From Cystobasidiopsis lactophilus (Eukaryota; Basidiomycota; Agaricostilbomycetes; Agaricostilbales; Chionosphaeraceae), in the NCBI GenBank assembly GCA_001599975.1, contig BCIO01000001.1, positions 744,001 to 808,000 on the forward strand: a stretch of DNA of 64,000 nucleotides, in the 5' to 3' direction. How positions within the stretch are numbered: position 1 is the first letter of the stretch; every line of letters begins with the position of its first letter. Made by a program: the position numbers and the translations under genes. Shown piece after piece: positions 43,574 to 57,651 of this stretch. The notes under the pieces were generated by a model. That model worked only from the letters and a program-made list of their open reading frames with translations. It was not told where the DNA came from and ran no database searches.

Positions 43574-44731
43574 TCACACTTCCTCTTGCCGCGATGCGCT
43601 TATGTCGCGCAAACTCGGGTGCACTTCATCCAAAGTCAGCGGTCGAAGCTCGGCTTGCAAAGGCGGGCTGTGGAAGTAAGGGATGGAAATGCGAACGCTT
43701 TGCGGGATGACGACTCGGTGGGTGGTCGCACGCAAGACTCCAGCGGTGAGATTCTCCCTGTGCGCAAGGTTGAGCCGGCCGTCCTGAGACTGAACCAGGT
43801 GAGCTCACAAGACTTGGCCAATGTTGATCACGACCAAGTCTGGCCTGGTTGGGACTGGCAGCCATTCGCCCGACCATCGCTGGATCTCCAGCCCGCCGAC
43901 TTCATCGCAAAACAGCAGTGTCAACCCGCCTAGAAAGCAGCACTGAGATTAGCACATTTGTAGATGGGTCTGACTCACCGCCATCCTTGTGAGCGCCCAC
44001 CCCTAGTGGCGCTGTCTCAAAAGCGCCAGGGTAGCGAATAGTTTTGCTGCGCGAATAGCAAACGCCGTTGCTGCCAAAAGTCGACTGTAGCCGACCCTTT
44101 CCTGTCCCTGTAGGATCTTCCACAGCCTCGCCCAGCGCGGCGATCATCTCGGTTGCCACTTCCGCGCAGGCGCTTCGCCACGCCAGAGTCGTCGTCTTGA
44201 AGCCGGGAACGAGGGCCTCGGACGGGAATTGATTCGGCCCATATAGGCACAGAAACTGTTGGTCGTTGCCGAACTGCTCTTTAGGGATGGGGTCGGTTTC
44301 TGGCCTGCCCTCCCCTTGGGTCAATGGAGGACTCCCAATTATCGATTGCGTGCTGACGCACCCGAAGTCTATCTGCTCCCTGGCATCGACTTTGCCTCGG
44401 GTAACTTCATGGCCAAGAGCTGAGAAGCCTCGGTAATGTGGCGACAGCAGCATGTCAATCTCTTGCTTCTGGGCATCCGGCAAGCTGAAGAAATCGGCCG
44501 AAACTTTGAAAGTCTTCTGTACTAGCTCGAGGTCGAAGGCATTGGCGAGTAGCTACAAAATCAATCTGCTTGAGAAACTGCAACGCCGAATCTTGTGTGC
44601 GGAGCCCATACAAAGAATCCGACTTGGCTTGCAGCAATTCGAAGCTGGGAAATGAAGGCAGCGCGATCCGTTTCGAGAAGTTTGAAGTCTAGAGTGGGTA
44701 TCTGTGCATCATTAACCAGAGGTACGGTCAT
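43574..44731 (-). CDS. 2-oxoglutarate/Fe(II) oxygenase, isopenicillin-N-synthase-like
   Basis: Cytosolic non-heme iron dioxygenase of the DIOX_N plus 2OG-FeII_Oxy type. ATG at 44731 reads MTVPLVNDAQIPTLDFKLLE, then FISQLRIAASQVGFF, the DIOX_N start. Next is VSADFFSLPDAQKQEIDMLL and GFSALGHEVTRGKVDAREQI. The iron ligands are HKD in GVGAHKDGG (HxD) and the His of LRATTHRVV. The 2OG-binding RxS is in VRISIPYFHSPPL. Between them lie LLFCDEVGGLEIQRWSGEW and LVVINIGQVL. Ends RDISASRQEEV at 43574-43576. Predicted length is near 340 residues with four or five introns. Substrate unknown; family members include thymine-7-hydroxylase-like and secondary-metabolite oxygenases. Confidence 0.8.
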
Positions 44732-44873
44732 TGTACGCAGGCAGCGATGGCAGTAACAGAAAGAGAGTGGGAACAAGCGGGACGGGGGAAACGCCGATCA
44801 TCGGCGGTGGAGTGTCTTGTGGTGTGTGGTCTTGCATAAGTGTGGAAGTGGAATGCATAGCATAAGGAGATCA

Positions 44874-47568
44874 TTAAGACAGTACTGCAACCTCGTACAT
44901 CACACGGCCGTCGCGGTGTCGACTCTTGGAGGTGGCCGCCACAATTTCCCTCTGGTCGTTGGCCGGTAACAAGACCCACAACGTCTCCCAGAACGGCACA
45001 AACGCCTTCTCCAGCCACTTGACTTCGACGTGAATGCCGGTGCCATCCGTCCACCACTCCACACGAATTCTAGCCAACGGGCAGGGCCAAACTTCTTCGC
45101 CACCATCTTCGGTCCATTCCATAACGTGTCGAACGTCGGCCGAAAAGGAAGGGAAAAGCTCGAGTCCTCTCCAATCATCGAGCTCCAAGTATCCCGGCAC
45201 CAATGTGATTGACGTTCCATCGTTGGTAGTCCCCCCCAATTCTGAACCTAAAAGAACGGGGCCTTTGAGCGATATACTTTGCAAGGCAGCGCGAAGGTGA
45301 AAGCATACAGATCGTCGCAAAAGGTTTTCCAATGGGCACTGCAGTTCCGGCTCTTGCAAAAACCGGCAGGACGTCCAGTGGCGTCGCGACATCATAAGTT
45401 GCGCCGGCTCGGTAGGCCGCAAAGGGAGGAAAGAGGCCGAAGTAGTGCTCTTCGTCCGTCACAGATGCCTTGGGAAGATAGACCCGTCTGGTCGCCTGCC
45501 CAGGTTCGAACACACCCGCTACTAGTAGGACACCAGCGCCAAGCCAGAAATCGGCGCCATCCAGCGTCTCCGGCTCAAAGACTCGAGCATCTGATGCGAA
45601 GGTCCCATATCCCAACCAGGTCACTGGTGGTGTCGCCGTCTCTCGACCGATATGGTGCAAGTTGTAGAGGTAGGGGATGAGCTCGTATCGCCTCTTGATA
45701 GAATCGCGCACTTGCGACAGAACGGGGGGATGCATCCAAGGTGAATTAGAAACTGGCTTGAAGGAGTGGATGGAAAAGCGCATGTGATAGGCGTTTATCT
45801 GGCACCATCGCAAGAAGAGCTCTGGGTCCGGAGAGAGCCCTGCAAAGCCACCGACATCGGACCCATAAGAGTGATACAAGGTCAAACCAGCATTGATCGT
45901 TTGTGCAATGTTGCCTTTCAGTGTCTTCCAGCTGGTCTTGTTGTCGCCGGACCAAGTCGAGGTGGCAAAGCGCATCGTATTGAGGTTGGCACTCCGAGTC
46001 AGGATGTAAGGTCTCCTGTTCGGAGAGTTGTCTCGTAGTGCGTCGAGTGAGCTTCGTGCGAGTAGCTCTGTGAAGGCTGTACGGCCGACTTGACCGATCG
46101 ACTTGCGCTTGCCGTCCTGGCCTGGAAGGTCGAAGACGTTCCAAACAGCGGTGTAAGAATCATCGTGAAGTGAATACTCGTCGTTGTCGCTGCGCTCTTC
46201 CGTCAGTATGAGGTCAAGACAGACCGCAGCACTATCGCATGCTCACTTCCAGAGTCCGTCGACCCCCGCCTGGATTAGCTTTGAGGCCCCTTCATACCAC
46301 CATCGATATCCAGCCTCCGATGAGATATCGAGCCAGCTACCGGCTAGGGTTTCTCCGATGCCCAACGACCAGATGAAAGTCCGGCACGCCTTCTGCCCGT
46401 CCCTAAAAAATGCACCCTCTTCGAGCAGATGGGCGTAATCAGGATGGGTCGTGATCAGATATGGCTTGATGTTGGGAATGATGCGCATGCCTAGGGAGTG
46501 ATACTTGCGGCAAAGGCCGGAGAAGTCGGGGAAGCGGTCCTTGTTCAAGGTGAACACGTTGCGGGAGAGGCCCGAGGCCGTTTGGGTGACAGTGTACCCA
46601 GCTGCTCTGGCGTGGTCAGCGAGATTCGATGCTTAAAAGGGAACAAGCTAACAGGATAGATGAAGCGCGGAGCATGGGATGTCGTGCTTCTGCAAGTCGT
46701 CCAAAAAGTCCTCCAGGAGATGCTGGGCTGGTGGGTGGTCCGACTCTGCCATTCCCATTGACGAGCTCAAGTAGCCCAGCGACCATCTTGGAGGCATTGT
46801 TGGCGCTGAAGTCAGCCACGCCAAAGTGGCGCAGATTTCGGGTAGTGTGCCAGAAAAGATGTACACCTCGAGGCCGCCCGTCTCCACCTCAAACGCCTTG
46901 AACGCGCCCCAAGGCTCGTCCAGCTTGCACCCAACGTCCCAAACGCTATCCGAGTTGGAAGCGCTGTAGTAAGCGGTACACGTAGACCCATCACGGGGCA
47001 CCCGGATTAGCACAGGCGTGAATTTGTACTGGATGTCGGACGAGTAGGCATCGTAGCTGGCAGAGTCTGACATGCGCAAATCGAACTTGCGCCCGTTGAG
47101 ATTGATGGGGGCGCCGACTTCGCCGAGGCCGAGATAGACGTCGGATCGGTCAAGAGCAGAGTAGTGGCGAATACCGAACGCTGAGCGATTGTAGCCCCGG
47201 TTGGGGAGGTCAGAGTGCACTAAGCGGCCCGACATTGTGTCGGCGATGGACAGTGATGGCGAGGCGGACCAAGTGAAGGCGGCCCGAGTGGACGAGCCGG
47301 CCAGCGTGGCCTTGTTCTGCTCCGTCACAGGTCCATTCTCTTCCGATACTGAGTTTAAATTACTCCTCTCTTTTGAATTCGAGGGCAGGGGTAAGCGGAA
47401 AGAGTTGATAGGCAGTTGGCGGTCACTGCAGGAGAGCGCAACGCGATAGACATTCCGTTGGAAGTCGACGAGGCCGACAGACAGTTTGTAGCCTTCTGAG
47501 TTGGCAAGAACAACTTCATCTGGGGAGCTCCTCTTCGGAATAAAGCCTTCCAGCAGCACTTCACGCAT
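44874..47568 (-). CDS. GH31 alpha-glucosidase-type glycoside hydrolase
   Basis: ATG at 47568 gives MREVLLEGFIPKRSSPDEVV, with no signal peptide, so probably intracellular. The N-terminal beta domain leads to PTMPPRWSLGYLSSSMGMAE, then the barrel: SGLSRNVFTLNKDRFPDFSG, MRIIPNIKPYLITTHPDYA, and AGVDGLW joined across an intron to NDNDEYSLHDD, whose first Asp is the expected GH31 nucleophile. The acid/base Asp is in RFATSTWSGDNKTSW. GSDVGGFAGLSPDPELFLRW and WMHPPVL-type loops follow. The C-terminal beta domain starts near WLGAGVLLVAGVFEPGQ and has PVFARAGTAVP. Ends VMYEVAVLS. Length about 850 residues. DNDEY resembles the subgroup of oligosaccharide alpha-glucosyltransferases or glucosidases. It lies near the maltose-like cluster. 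Confidence 0.85.
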
Positions 47569-48004
47569 GGCGAAGCTCCAAAGTCGAAGCGGGCCCAAAA
47601 AGGCTCAGTGACGGCCAAATGCGCACACAATTGCCCGGCACAGCAGTTTGTTTTGATGCTTAGAGAGCCTTGAGTGGCAGCACAGGGGCAAGCATCGCAA
47701 TAAAGAGGTGGGGAAGCAGAGCAATCAGCCGCAACACGTTCTCTCGCTCTCATCGCTCTCTCGTCTTGGACAAGTTGAAGTTTGACGAAAGAATGAGCTG
47801 GTCGAGTGGCCACATTATCCGCATCAAACGGTTACACGGAGTCATTGGCAACGAGCAAGAAGAGAATGACCGTATGCGGAAGAGCTCATGCTCGACCGTG
47901 GCGTAGACGGCCCGGACATCCCACTCTTCCGATGCGCGTATGAAAAAAAGAAAAGAATACAGCGCTGTGGCGTGCCCAATCCCATCCATAATCAGGCACA
48001 CAGT
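47569..48004. other. intergenic: GH31 promoter region
   Basis: About 435 bases with no supported gene. Contains the 3' end region of the MYND gene and the promoter of the GH31 gene. Confidence 0.4.
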
Positions 48005-49327
48005 TCACAAGCTGCTCTTGAAGGAGCCTCGGGCTGGTCCGGTGGGCAGGACTGAAGCACAGTGAGCACGGTGGGCAGTCCAGTTCCTGGCAAATACATA
48101 CTGTGAACAGAGCACTATTGACGAAGGAAAGGAAGACGGCGACTTGCTCTTTCTGACAGGCGACCGAGCAGTAGGCGGCGTACCTGCATTTGCCACACTG
48201 CTTGACAGCGGCATTGCCGCATGCGACGCAAAAGAGCTTTCTGGCTTCTTTCACGTCAGAGGGGCGACAACTGCATTCTTGAAGTAAGTTTTCCAACTCT
48301 CGATCCAGGTCGAGGGCCAAGGTCTGCTGGATATAAGAGGCGTTGGCGGTGGTCTTGTCGGTGGGTGTCTCATGAGCCTCCAGTCGAAAGTGAGAGTAGC
48401 GCAAGACGATGAGGCAAAGAGCAGCCAAATCGACGTGCTCCTTTGTGTAGATGGCCAAAATGACTTCGGCCTGCAGGCCAGAGTGGACGAACAGCTTCAG
48501 CTGGCTGGCAACTTCTTCAGCGAAGCCCTCGAGAAGGAAGAGAACTGGTGCCAGTTGGGTGAGAAAGGCGAGAATGAAATTTGATAAGCGTTTTGGATGA
48601 GCCTGACTCGGGCAGCAAAGCCGATGTCAGATGGGACAAGGACATGGGTGATGTGAAGCTGAGAAGGCGAGGATTTGGGATCCGCAGCGTCAATGATGGA
48701 GGCGAGCTGGAAAATGGTGCCACACTCGAGGTAGCTGTTCAAGAAAGACGCAAAGTCAGAGGCCATACTGAACATTGCGAGAAGGAGACTTACATGGATG
48801 GCAGGGAGCCCACGCGGTTGAGCTTGTTGGTGGTTCGGTCGCCAGAATAGTCAACATCTGCAGCAATCGTCGGCGCCAGGAACACCACGCTCTGAGAGTA
48901 ATATGCGAGCCCCAAGTCATCTGACGCCAAGGTGCGGGTCAGATGCGAGAGACCGGCCACCATTCGTTTCTGCGAGCAACCAATGCAGTAGCCATCTTCG
49001 TGAGAGCAGTCTATATGGTGGTGCAAGGTGGCTTCGCAAGGACTGCCTCCGACGATTTCGACAAAGACCCATTCGCCGTCGGGGAACGCTTGGCAAACTG
49101 ACATCAATTCTGCCGTCTTGTCTCTGTCTTTCTTGTCTTCGGCCAGTTCTGTGAGTCACGGCATTGAGTGCAAGCTTGGGACTGAGGTTTGATGTTCACC
49201 GACCTGAGAGCACCAAGGTTGTTTTCCACGACACTCGACACAAGTCCTCCAGCTTCCGTATGGTGCTGGATCCAGCAGAATGATCCAATATGCAGCCTTT
49301 GGCTTTGCAGAACGCGTCTCCCCGCAT
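48005..49327 (-). CDS. MYND zinc-finger protein
   Basis: ATG at 49327 starts MRGDAFCKAKGCILDHSAGS. An intron leads to ELAEDKKDRDKTAELMSVCQ, then FPDGEWVFVEIVGGSPCEAT and an HC-rich stretch HIDCSHEDGYCIGCSQ. Helical segments follow: YLECGTIFQLASIID, THVLVPSDIGFAARVRLIQN and HVDLAALCLIVLRYSHFRL. The C-terminal MYND finger reads CVACGNAAVKQCGKCRYAAY, CSVACQKE and, after an intron, WTAHRAHCASVL, giving the C-x2-C ... C-x2-C ... C-x3-C ... H-x3-C order. Stop at 48005-48007. MYND fingers usually mediate protein binding; no SET domain is present, so methyltransferase activity is not suggested. About 370 residues. Confidence 0.75.
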
Positions 49328-49690
49328 GCTTTGACTCGGAGGCAGGTCAACTTGAGCAGCTTCGGCGACAGTTCGATGGAGCTTGCTGCGGCTTGCCCTG
49401 AGCTTCTAGATGCTGGAGCCTCTGCTTGGACTTAAAGCAGCTTCAAAGATAAGCACGCGGAGGGGTCAATCGGTGCTACTGGGACCGGGAAGTTGGGCGA
49501 CCTGGGGCGCGGGTTCGTCGCGCGGGAACAAGAGGTGCCAAACTCTTAAAAGCCTTGACAGTGGCAAACGATGTTAACAACAATGTTCATTTCATTTCAG
49601 TTATGATTGTAAAACGCCCAAAAGCCCTCGATGCAGATAATGCCCAGTAAATAGAATTTTGGAAGATCATGATGGTCTGCTCAGAGACGT
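49328..49690. other. intergenic between MYND and permease genes
   Basis: About 360 bases. Contains the MYND promoter and the permease 3' end. No motif noted. Confidence 0.4.
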
Positions 49691-51882
49691 CTACTTCTTG
49701 AAGCCTTGCTCGTCGGTGCGAATTTCGGCGGGTGCATCGATCTTCTCGTGCAAAACAGTCTCGACTTGCGAGAAGAGGTCGACGTGGGTGCTCTTGAACT
49801 TGCGCGCGGGGACGTGTGTCTCGACTGTGGGCTCGGGTGAGCAGGGAGTCTACTGACCAACGACAAAGACGAGGGCTTACACATGTAGGAAAGCTCGGCG
49901 TAGGTGCGGCCCTTGGTCTCGGGAAGACGGAAGAAGCAGTAGATAAAGCAAAGCGCGTTTGAGCCAAAGAAGAAGAAGCCAGCTGTCCAAGAGAATGGGA
50001 TCAACACTGTGGCGGCAAGCTGTTCATAGAAAAGGTCGCACCTTTACGGCCCCAATTCCAAGCGATAGGGGACAGCATGCGTGGCAGGATGATGTTGTTC
50101 ACGATGGAAATCAAGTTCTGGTAACGTCACCTCAGAAAAAGCAAGCAAGCAGGCGGGAATGGGACAACGCACATATGCAATTCGGCTGAATGCGACAGAT
50201 TTAGCTCGCAGGCGGGTGGAGGGGAGTTCGGCGACCAAGGTGTAGCAAACGGGTCCGACTGAAAGCGATGTTAGCGTTTGCCAAGTCGAACAACAGCGTC
50301 GACTCACCAGTGAACTGGTACAGGAAGCTGTAGAAGATCAAGATGCCGCCGGCAGCCCAAGAAGCGCTAGTGCTGTTCGTGAAGCCGCTTGCGCCAAGGC
50401 CGACCAAAACGATGCCCATGGAAGCAAGGCCGGCGAGGTAGAGTGTGCGTCGACCAAAGTAGCGCATCGACCACCAAGACGAGATGGTGCCAATGGCGCC
50501 CAAGCAGTACATGCCGAGGTTGAAGTTGAAAGCGTTGGCGGTGGACAAGCCGGCATTTTGGAAGAAAACCACAGCGAAACCGATAAGTCCCGAGCCGGAG
50601 GCGGTTTGGATCATCCAGACCATAGCACCAATTTCGGTACGGCGGAGGTTGACGCCCTTGAAGATATCGAACTGCAGCCGAGAGAAAAGCGATGAGTGGC
50701 TGGTTCGTAGCGCCGGCAATAGGCACTCACCCAAGACTGGGACTTCAAAGAGGTAATCTCCAATTCGTTTGTGTACACCATCTGGGCGACCTTGTCGTCA
50801 ATGTCGATCGCCTTGTCATTGTGCGCACCGAGGCGACGAAGCGAGTGCTTGGCCTGGTCGAGGCGACCTTTGCGAACCAAGTACCAAGGGGATTCGGGAG
50901 CCAAGAAGGAGGCAACCAGGATCGGCATTGGCCACACCCACTGGAGGGCAAAGGGGATCTTGTAGGCCCACTTGTCGTCGACAGGGAGGGTGGAGACGCC
51001 TTTCAAGACGCCGGCCGAGATGAGCTGACCCATGACCCAACAGAGGTTGACATAGGTGGTCAAGAAAGGCCGAAGGGCAACCGGCGCCACTTCCGCAGCG
51101 TACGAGGTGCTAAGCGTTTGAAAGACGCCTGCGCGAAGACTTGAGCTTTAGCTCTGTCAAGGGCTCGGGAATTACTCACCCCAAGGAATACCACAGAGCA
51201 TTTCGCCGACAAGAAGCATTTCGATGTTGACGGCAAAGAAAGTGATGAAGATGAAGCAGACGATGGTGATCAGCGCGCACGTAATGGTGCGGACGTAGCC
51301 AACTGCAAACAAAAAGTGGTCAGGAGAAACCTTCATGTGAAGACAGATGAGAAGCCCTCACTTTTGTCGCAAAGCCAGCCACAGATGATGAGACCAATGA
51401 TGGATCCGATTTGGACGGCATTGGACAAGCCAGCCTGCCACGCCGGTGTAATCAAGTAGTCGCCATTAGCTTGGAGGTCGCCAAACTTCTTTTGGAAAGC
51501 GGGCAAGCCGTAGAAGCTGAAGACCATCGAGACTGGACGAAAGGGTGGTGAGCACAACGCGGAAAGTGTGCCTTCGCCAAGACTGCTCACAATCGAAGCC
51601 TTCCATAACGATGGCAGTCGAGAAGATGATGGACCACATTGTGGCCTTGGGGTAGGCTCTGAAGGCATCCAGAATGCCAAGCTGCTTTTCCTTGGCTGAG
51701 GACACCACCGTCAATTTCACCCGTAATTCGCCTCTAGAGCGTTAACACATACTGGTAGCAGCGCTGGCCTCAGCCATCAGGTCTGCAGGCGCCTCTTGGC
51801 CATAGCGACTCGTCACTTTCTCTACGCGCGTGGCCAAACGCTCTACAACGCCGCCATCGAGGGTGGCGACTCGTTCAGCCAT
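49691..51882 (-). CDS. MFS alpha-glucoside/maltose-type sugar permease
   Basis: Proton-coupled sugar permease of the plasma membrane. ATG at 51882: MAERVATLDGGVVERLATRV. Exons give KATMWSIIFSTAIVMEGFD, VFSFYGLPAFQKKFG, GSIIGLIICGWLCDK, and MLLVGEMLCGIPWGVFQTLS with TSYAAEVAPVALRPFLTTYV, characteristic of the maltose/alpha-glucoside group (AEVxPxxLR). Next is PESPWYLVRKGRLDQAKHSL, the sugar-porter motif, then GAMVWMIQTASGSGLIGFAV and GRRTLYLAGLASMGIVLVGL. VGPVCYTLVAELPSTRLRAK and PETKGRTYAELSYM complete the family pattern. Ends EIRTDEQGFKK at 49691-49693. About 540 residues, nine or so introns. It is divergently transcribed from a maltase gene 500 bases away, the arrangement of yeast MALx1/MALx2, which supports an alpha-glucoside substrate. 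Confidence 0.85.
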
Positions 51883-52382
51883 GATCAACGAATCGGTAGT
51901 CGAACGAAAGATTAGAAGAGCGAGGGGTGAAGGTTGTTGCAGTCGATGAGGAAGAGCTCGACGTTGTGCTGGACCAAGATGCGAGAATTATCTTTTCAGA
52001 TCTTGACGAGCTTCTCCACATCTGCCCATCCAGAATGACAGAGATAAAAGCGGCCGAAGAAATCCCGCGTCGATTGCACCAGGAAAAGGCTGTCTTGCCG
52101 CGTGAGAGCAGAATGAGGAGATCGTCCTGGCTTGAGTCGTCTCGAGTCCTGCCCCAATAATGGCGGGGACGGCTCCGGCCCGCTTTGGCTAGTGAGCGGA
52201 TCGGGAGTGCCTGCCTGCGATCATGACTTTTGAATGACGGCGGCCCGCGTGTGCCAGCTTTTTGAGGACGACGGGAGCGCAAGTCCCCGAAGAAGCAGCG
52301 AACCTAAGCCTTGCTCCTTGCTAACCGCGGCAGGTGCCAAGATGCGGTGCCGCTCTGTTGCGTCGTCTTTACAGCGCCAACG
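51883..52382. promoter_or_regulatory. shared divergent promoter of permease and maltase
   Basis: A 500-base region between the two divergent starts. GC-rich with several CGG triplets, for example in GGCGGGGACGGCTCCGG at about 52163-52179, which could bind a Zn2Cys6 activator. The binding site is not demonstrated. Confidence 0.45.
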
Positions 52383-54884
<2,502 letters not shown>

Positions 54885-55349
54885 CCTTGTCGCTCTCGCT
54901 TCTGTGTTGTCCTTAGAACCTTTTTAGAACACCTACCGCAAGCTTGTCGTGCCAACGCTGCAATTTGCTGAATTCGAACGTCCGCTGTTTTTCGCCACGC
55001 TGGGACCATGTTCGCCCTTACTTCGGCTCGAGTAATTTCGTCTTTGCGGGTTCGCACGCTACAACTCGAGCATTTTGCATGGCCATGGCAAAGTATGGAT
55101 GCAGCCATTAGCCGCCAGCTCGCCTCCGCGGCATCCAAGCAACCAGGTCCCGCATCTCTCTCTTTCCTTCCCTCGTCCCTTTGAAATTCCATGTCCGACG
55201 CTCCCATGTTGGGGCGAACAACGTTGTACATGGACCTGGATACCTCTTCCCGGCCCCGGCTTGCGCGCGATCCCCACCTTTTTCCCAACAGGCTTTGATG
55301 ACGGTGCAACGCGTTGGAGTGAGCCTCATCCGCCAAACCTCTAGTGTGA
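54885..55349. other. intergenic before the Zn2Cys6 regulator
   Basis: About 465 bases. Frames on both strands overlap each other; none has recognisable features. Confidence 0.4.
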
Positions 55350-57505
55350 ATGGAGCCCGGAGAGGCGAAAAGAGCCTGTGGTAAGTGGACAACACGGCGG
55401 CACCCTGCCATCCATTCGCTGGGCTAGCATCTGAAGCCAAGAACTTTCGCGCGCGGCAGATGCCTGTGCCTTTCGAAGAGTCAAGTGCGACATGGCCAAA
55501 CCGTGCGTTCTCAGGGCTGATGGTGGCCCTCTGGTGCTTAATCCAGAATCAGGAAATGCTCGAACTGCGCATCTCGAGACTTGGCTTGCTTGTTCGAACG
55601 CAAAAAGAAGAAAAAGGGGCCGCCAGGACGGCGTCTGCAGGCTCTGCCGTCCGACACTATGTCTGCGTCGAGTTTGGAGCAAGAAGACCCCGAACTGGCG
55701 ACCTCTCGTTCAGTGGTCGCACGGCCCGACTTGAACAGGACCATCTCCAGCTTCTTCACCTTCTCGCCATCTTCAGCCATGCCGACAGACATAGAAGACC
55801 TGCTCTCCGATCTGGCTGGCTTACCACCGCACACCAGTGCTCCCGCTATGTATCCCATCGTGGCGCCGGCTCTCGACTTATTCAGCCCTGTTGCCGAATC
55901 TTCTTGGCTCTCGCCCGTCCAGTCCAACGCGTTCGACTGCGTGCCGCCGGCGTGGACGCTGCCTCCCATGTCTATTGAGGCTGAGGGAACGGGCTTACCG
56001 CCTGAAAAGGACCTGTCTACAGCGTTGACGATTTACTTCAACAAACTGGATCCCACCATCTCGGTATTTCGCCACGCAGACCTTCTGGCAAAGGTCGAGA
56101 ACGGCAGTTACCTATCCGATCCAGCATTATATTCCATGCTGCTTGCGATAAAGGCCATGATCCTCATTCAACCCGTGCATGGCTGGAACCCGGCGGACAC
56201 ATTTGGCCAAGCTCCACCTGTCGAGATTGGACAGTCAGCAGAATTACTTCGCCGAGCGCAGACCATTCGCTCGTTAGCGGATCTTGGAGAGCACCCGTCT
56301 GTAGAGGGACTGATGGGAGCGTTTCTGATATTGCAAGTTCTCCCTTTCATCTTTCCATCCTGCGGTTCGAGTGGATTTTTGACGCTGCTGGTTCTTTTGT
56401 AGCGGCTGCAACTTTGGCCTCCACAAATGGAAGCAGGCCTGGGTCAACCTGCAAGAGGCGATCTCCATCGGCCAGCTGTTGCGGATAGAAGACATGCAGA
56501 CGTACTCCTCCCTCCCGCCAGAAGAGCAAGAAAGGCGATTGAAGGCGTACTGGCTTCTTGCCGTGACGGAAAGGTATGTTGTCCTGTTCAAAGACGTGTG
56601 CCGCGAAAGTGAAGATTTTTCGCACCAGGGCTTTTGCGCTGCAGGGGAACCACGCAGTCCACTTCAAGGGCTCCATCACCCGGCTTGACAGCCAGCTTGC
56701 CCAACGAATCATGCGCAACGAGAGCAACGATTTCCTGCTCCGGCGACTCTTCCTCTTTGACCGCATCGACGAGCGCATCTTGACTTGCTGGAATTCGGAA
56801 TGTGATCCGTCCAACTGCACCACCTTCACGCGAGAGCACGCTCGGTCGCTCTATCAGTCGCTGTCCGACCCTGGCCTGCACGCGACAGAGCGCAACATTG
56901 GCGATTTGCATCTTTGGGACAGCCACGCTTCCATTCAAGCGGCGGACCTTTGGGTGTCTTCGCGGTGGCTGCAGAGCTGCGTGTGGAACATTTCCATGAC
57001 GCACGGCTTCGTGTCAGAAACGGCTGCCGAGGACGTCTTCAAGTGAGTACTTCATGTCGCCCTCTCGATCTGTCGGAATTGAAAGAATGCTTCAATCAGG
57101 GCCACAACCCCTTTCTTCCTTCTACAAGCTGGTCTGGGCGCATGCCGCGTCCTGCCCATGCAATCTCTGGAGGCTTGTGGAATTGGTCTGGTGAGCCGCT
57201 CCTGCTTGACCGGAGTGACCCGCATCTGAACTTCCTTGCAGGTTGAGAAGCTCTTCGACATGGTGAAGTCGCTGTTTGTCGTGAGCCGTGCTTGGCCGCA
57301 TGTGGCTTTCGAGCAAGATCTGGCGAGAGCGGTGCGGCCAGCCACCGCCCTCTTCACACTCTTTCGAGATGGGCAACACCCGTTCCTAGAGAAACTCAGT
57401 TTGTCTCCCTCACGTTCAAGTCGCAATTTTTCTGTAGCTAACCACACGCCATTTCAGGGGCAGAATGCGCCGCCTTTGGGGTGGCCCCGTGAGACTGTAC
57501 GATAG
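55350..57505 (+). CDS. Zn2Cys6 transcription factor, candidate maltose regulator
   Basis: Nuclear binuclear-zinc-cluster activator. ATG at 55350 gives MEPGEAKRA joined by two short introns into CDACAFRRVKC, DMAKPKC, SNCASRDLAC, the C-x2-C-x6-C-x6-C-x2-C-x6-C pattern, followed by a basic linker ERKKKKKGPPGRR. The middle homology region follows: STALTIYFNKLDPTISVFRH, SDPALYSMLLAIKAMILIQP, EHPSVEGLMGAFLILQ, KWKQAWVNLQEAISIGQLLR and AYWLLAVTERAFALQ. The C-terminus includes AADLWVSSRWLQSCVWNISM and LEKL, ending GWPRETVR. About 580 residues. This is the fungal MHR layout of MAL-activator-like and other sugar regulators. Position next to the maltase and permease suggests it controls them. Confidence 0.8.
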
Positions 57506-57651
57506 ATGGCGTGAGATGAGGTGTACATAGAGAGACGCGGTTGGACATTATTCGGTCGCTGTCTAATGTTGTCGTTTGATTCATTGGTTGTAAAGTTTAA
57601 TGCGGAGTGTAGTCGTGGTCTTTGGTTTTCGTTGCAGCAACGAACAGCTCT

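Noticed and set aside
54885-55349. Minus-strand frame of 176 codons between maltase and regulator
   Set aside because: No motif, no splice continuation, and it overlaps the start of the Zn2Cys6 gene.
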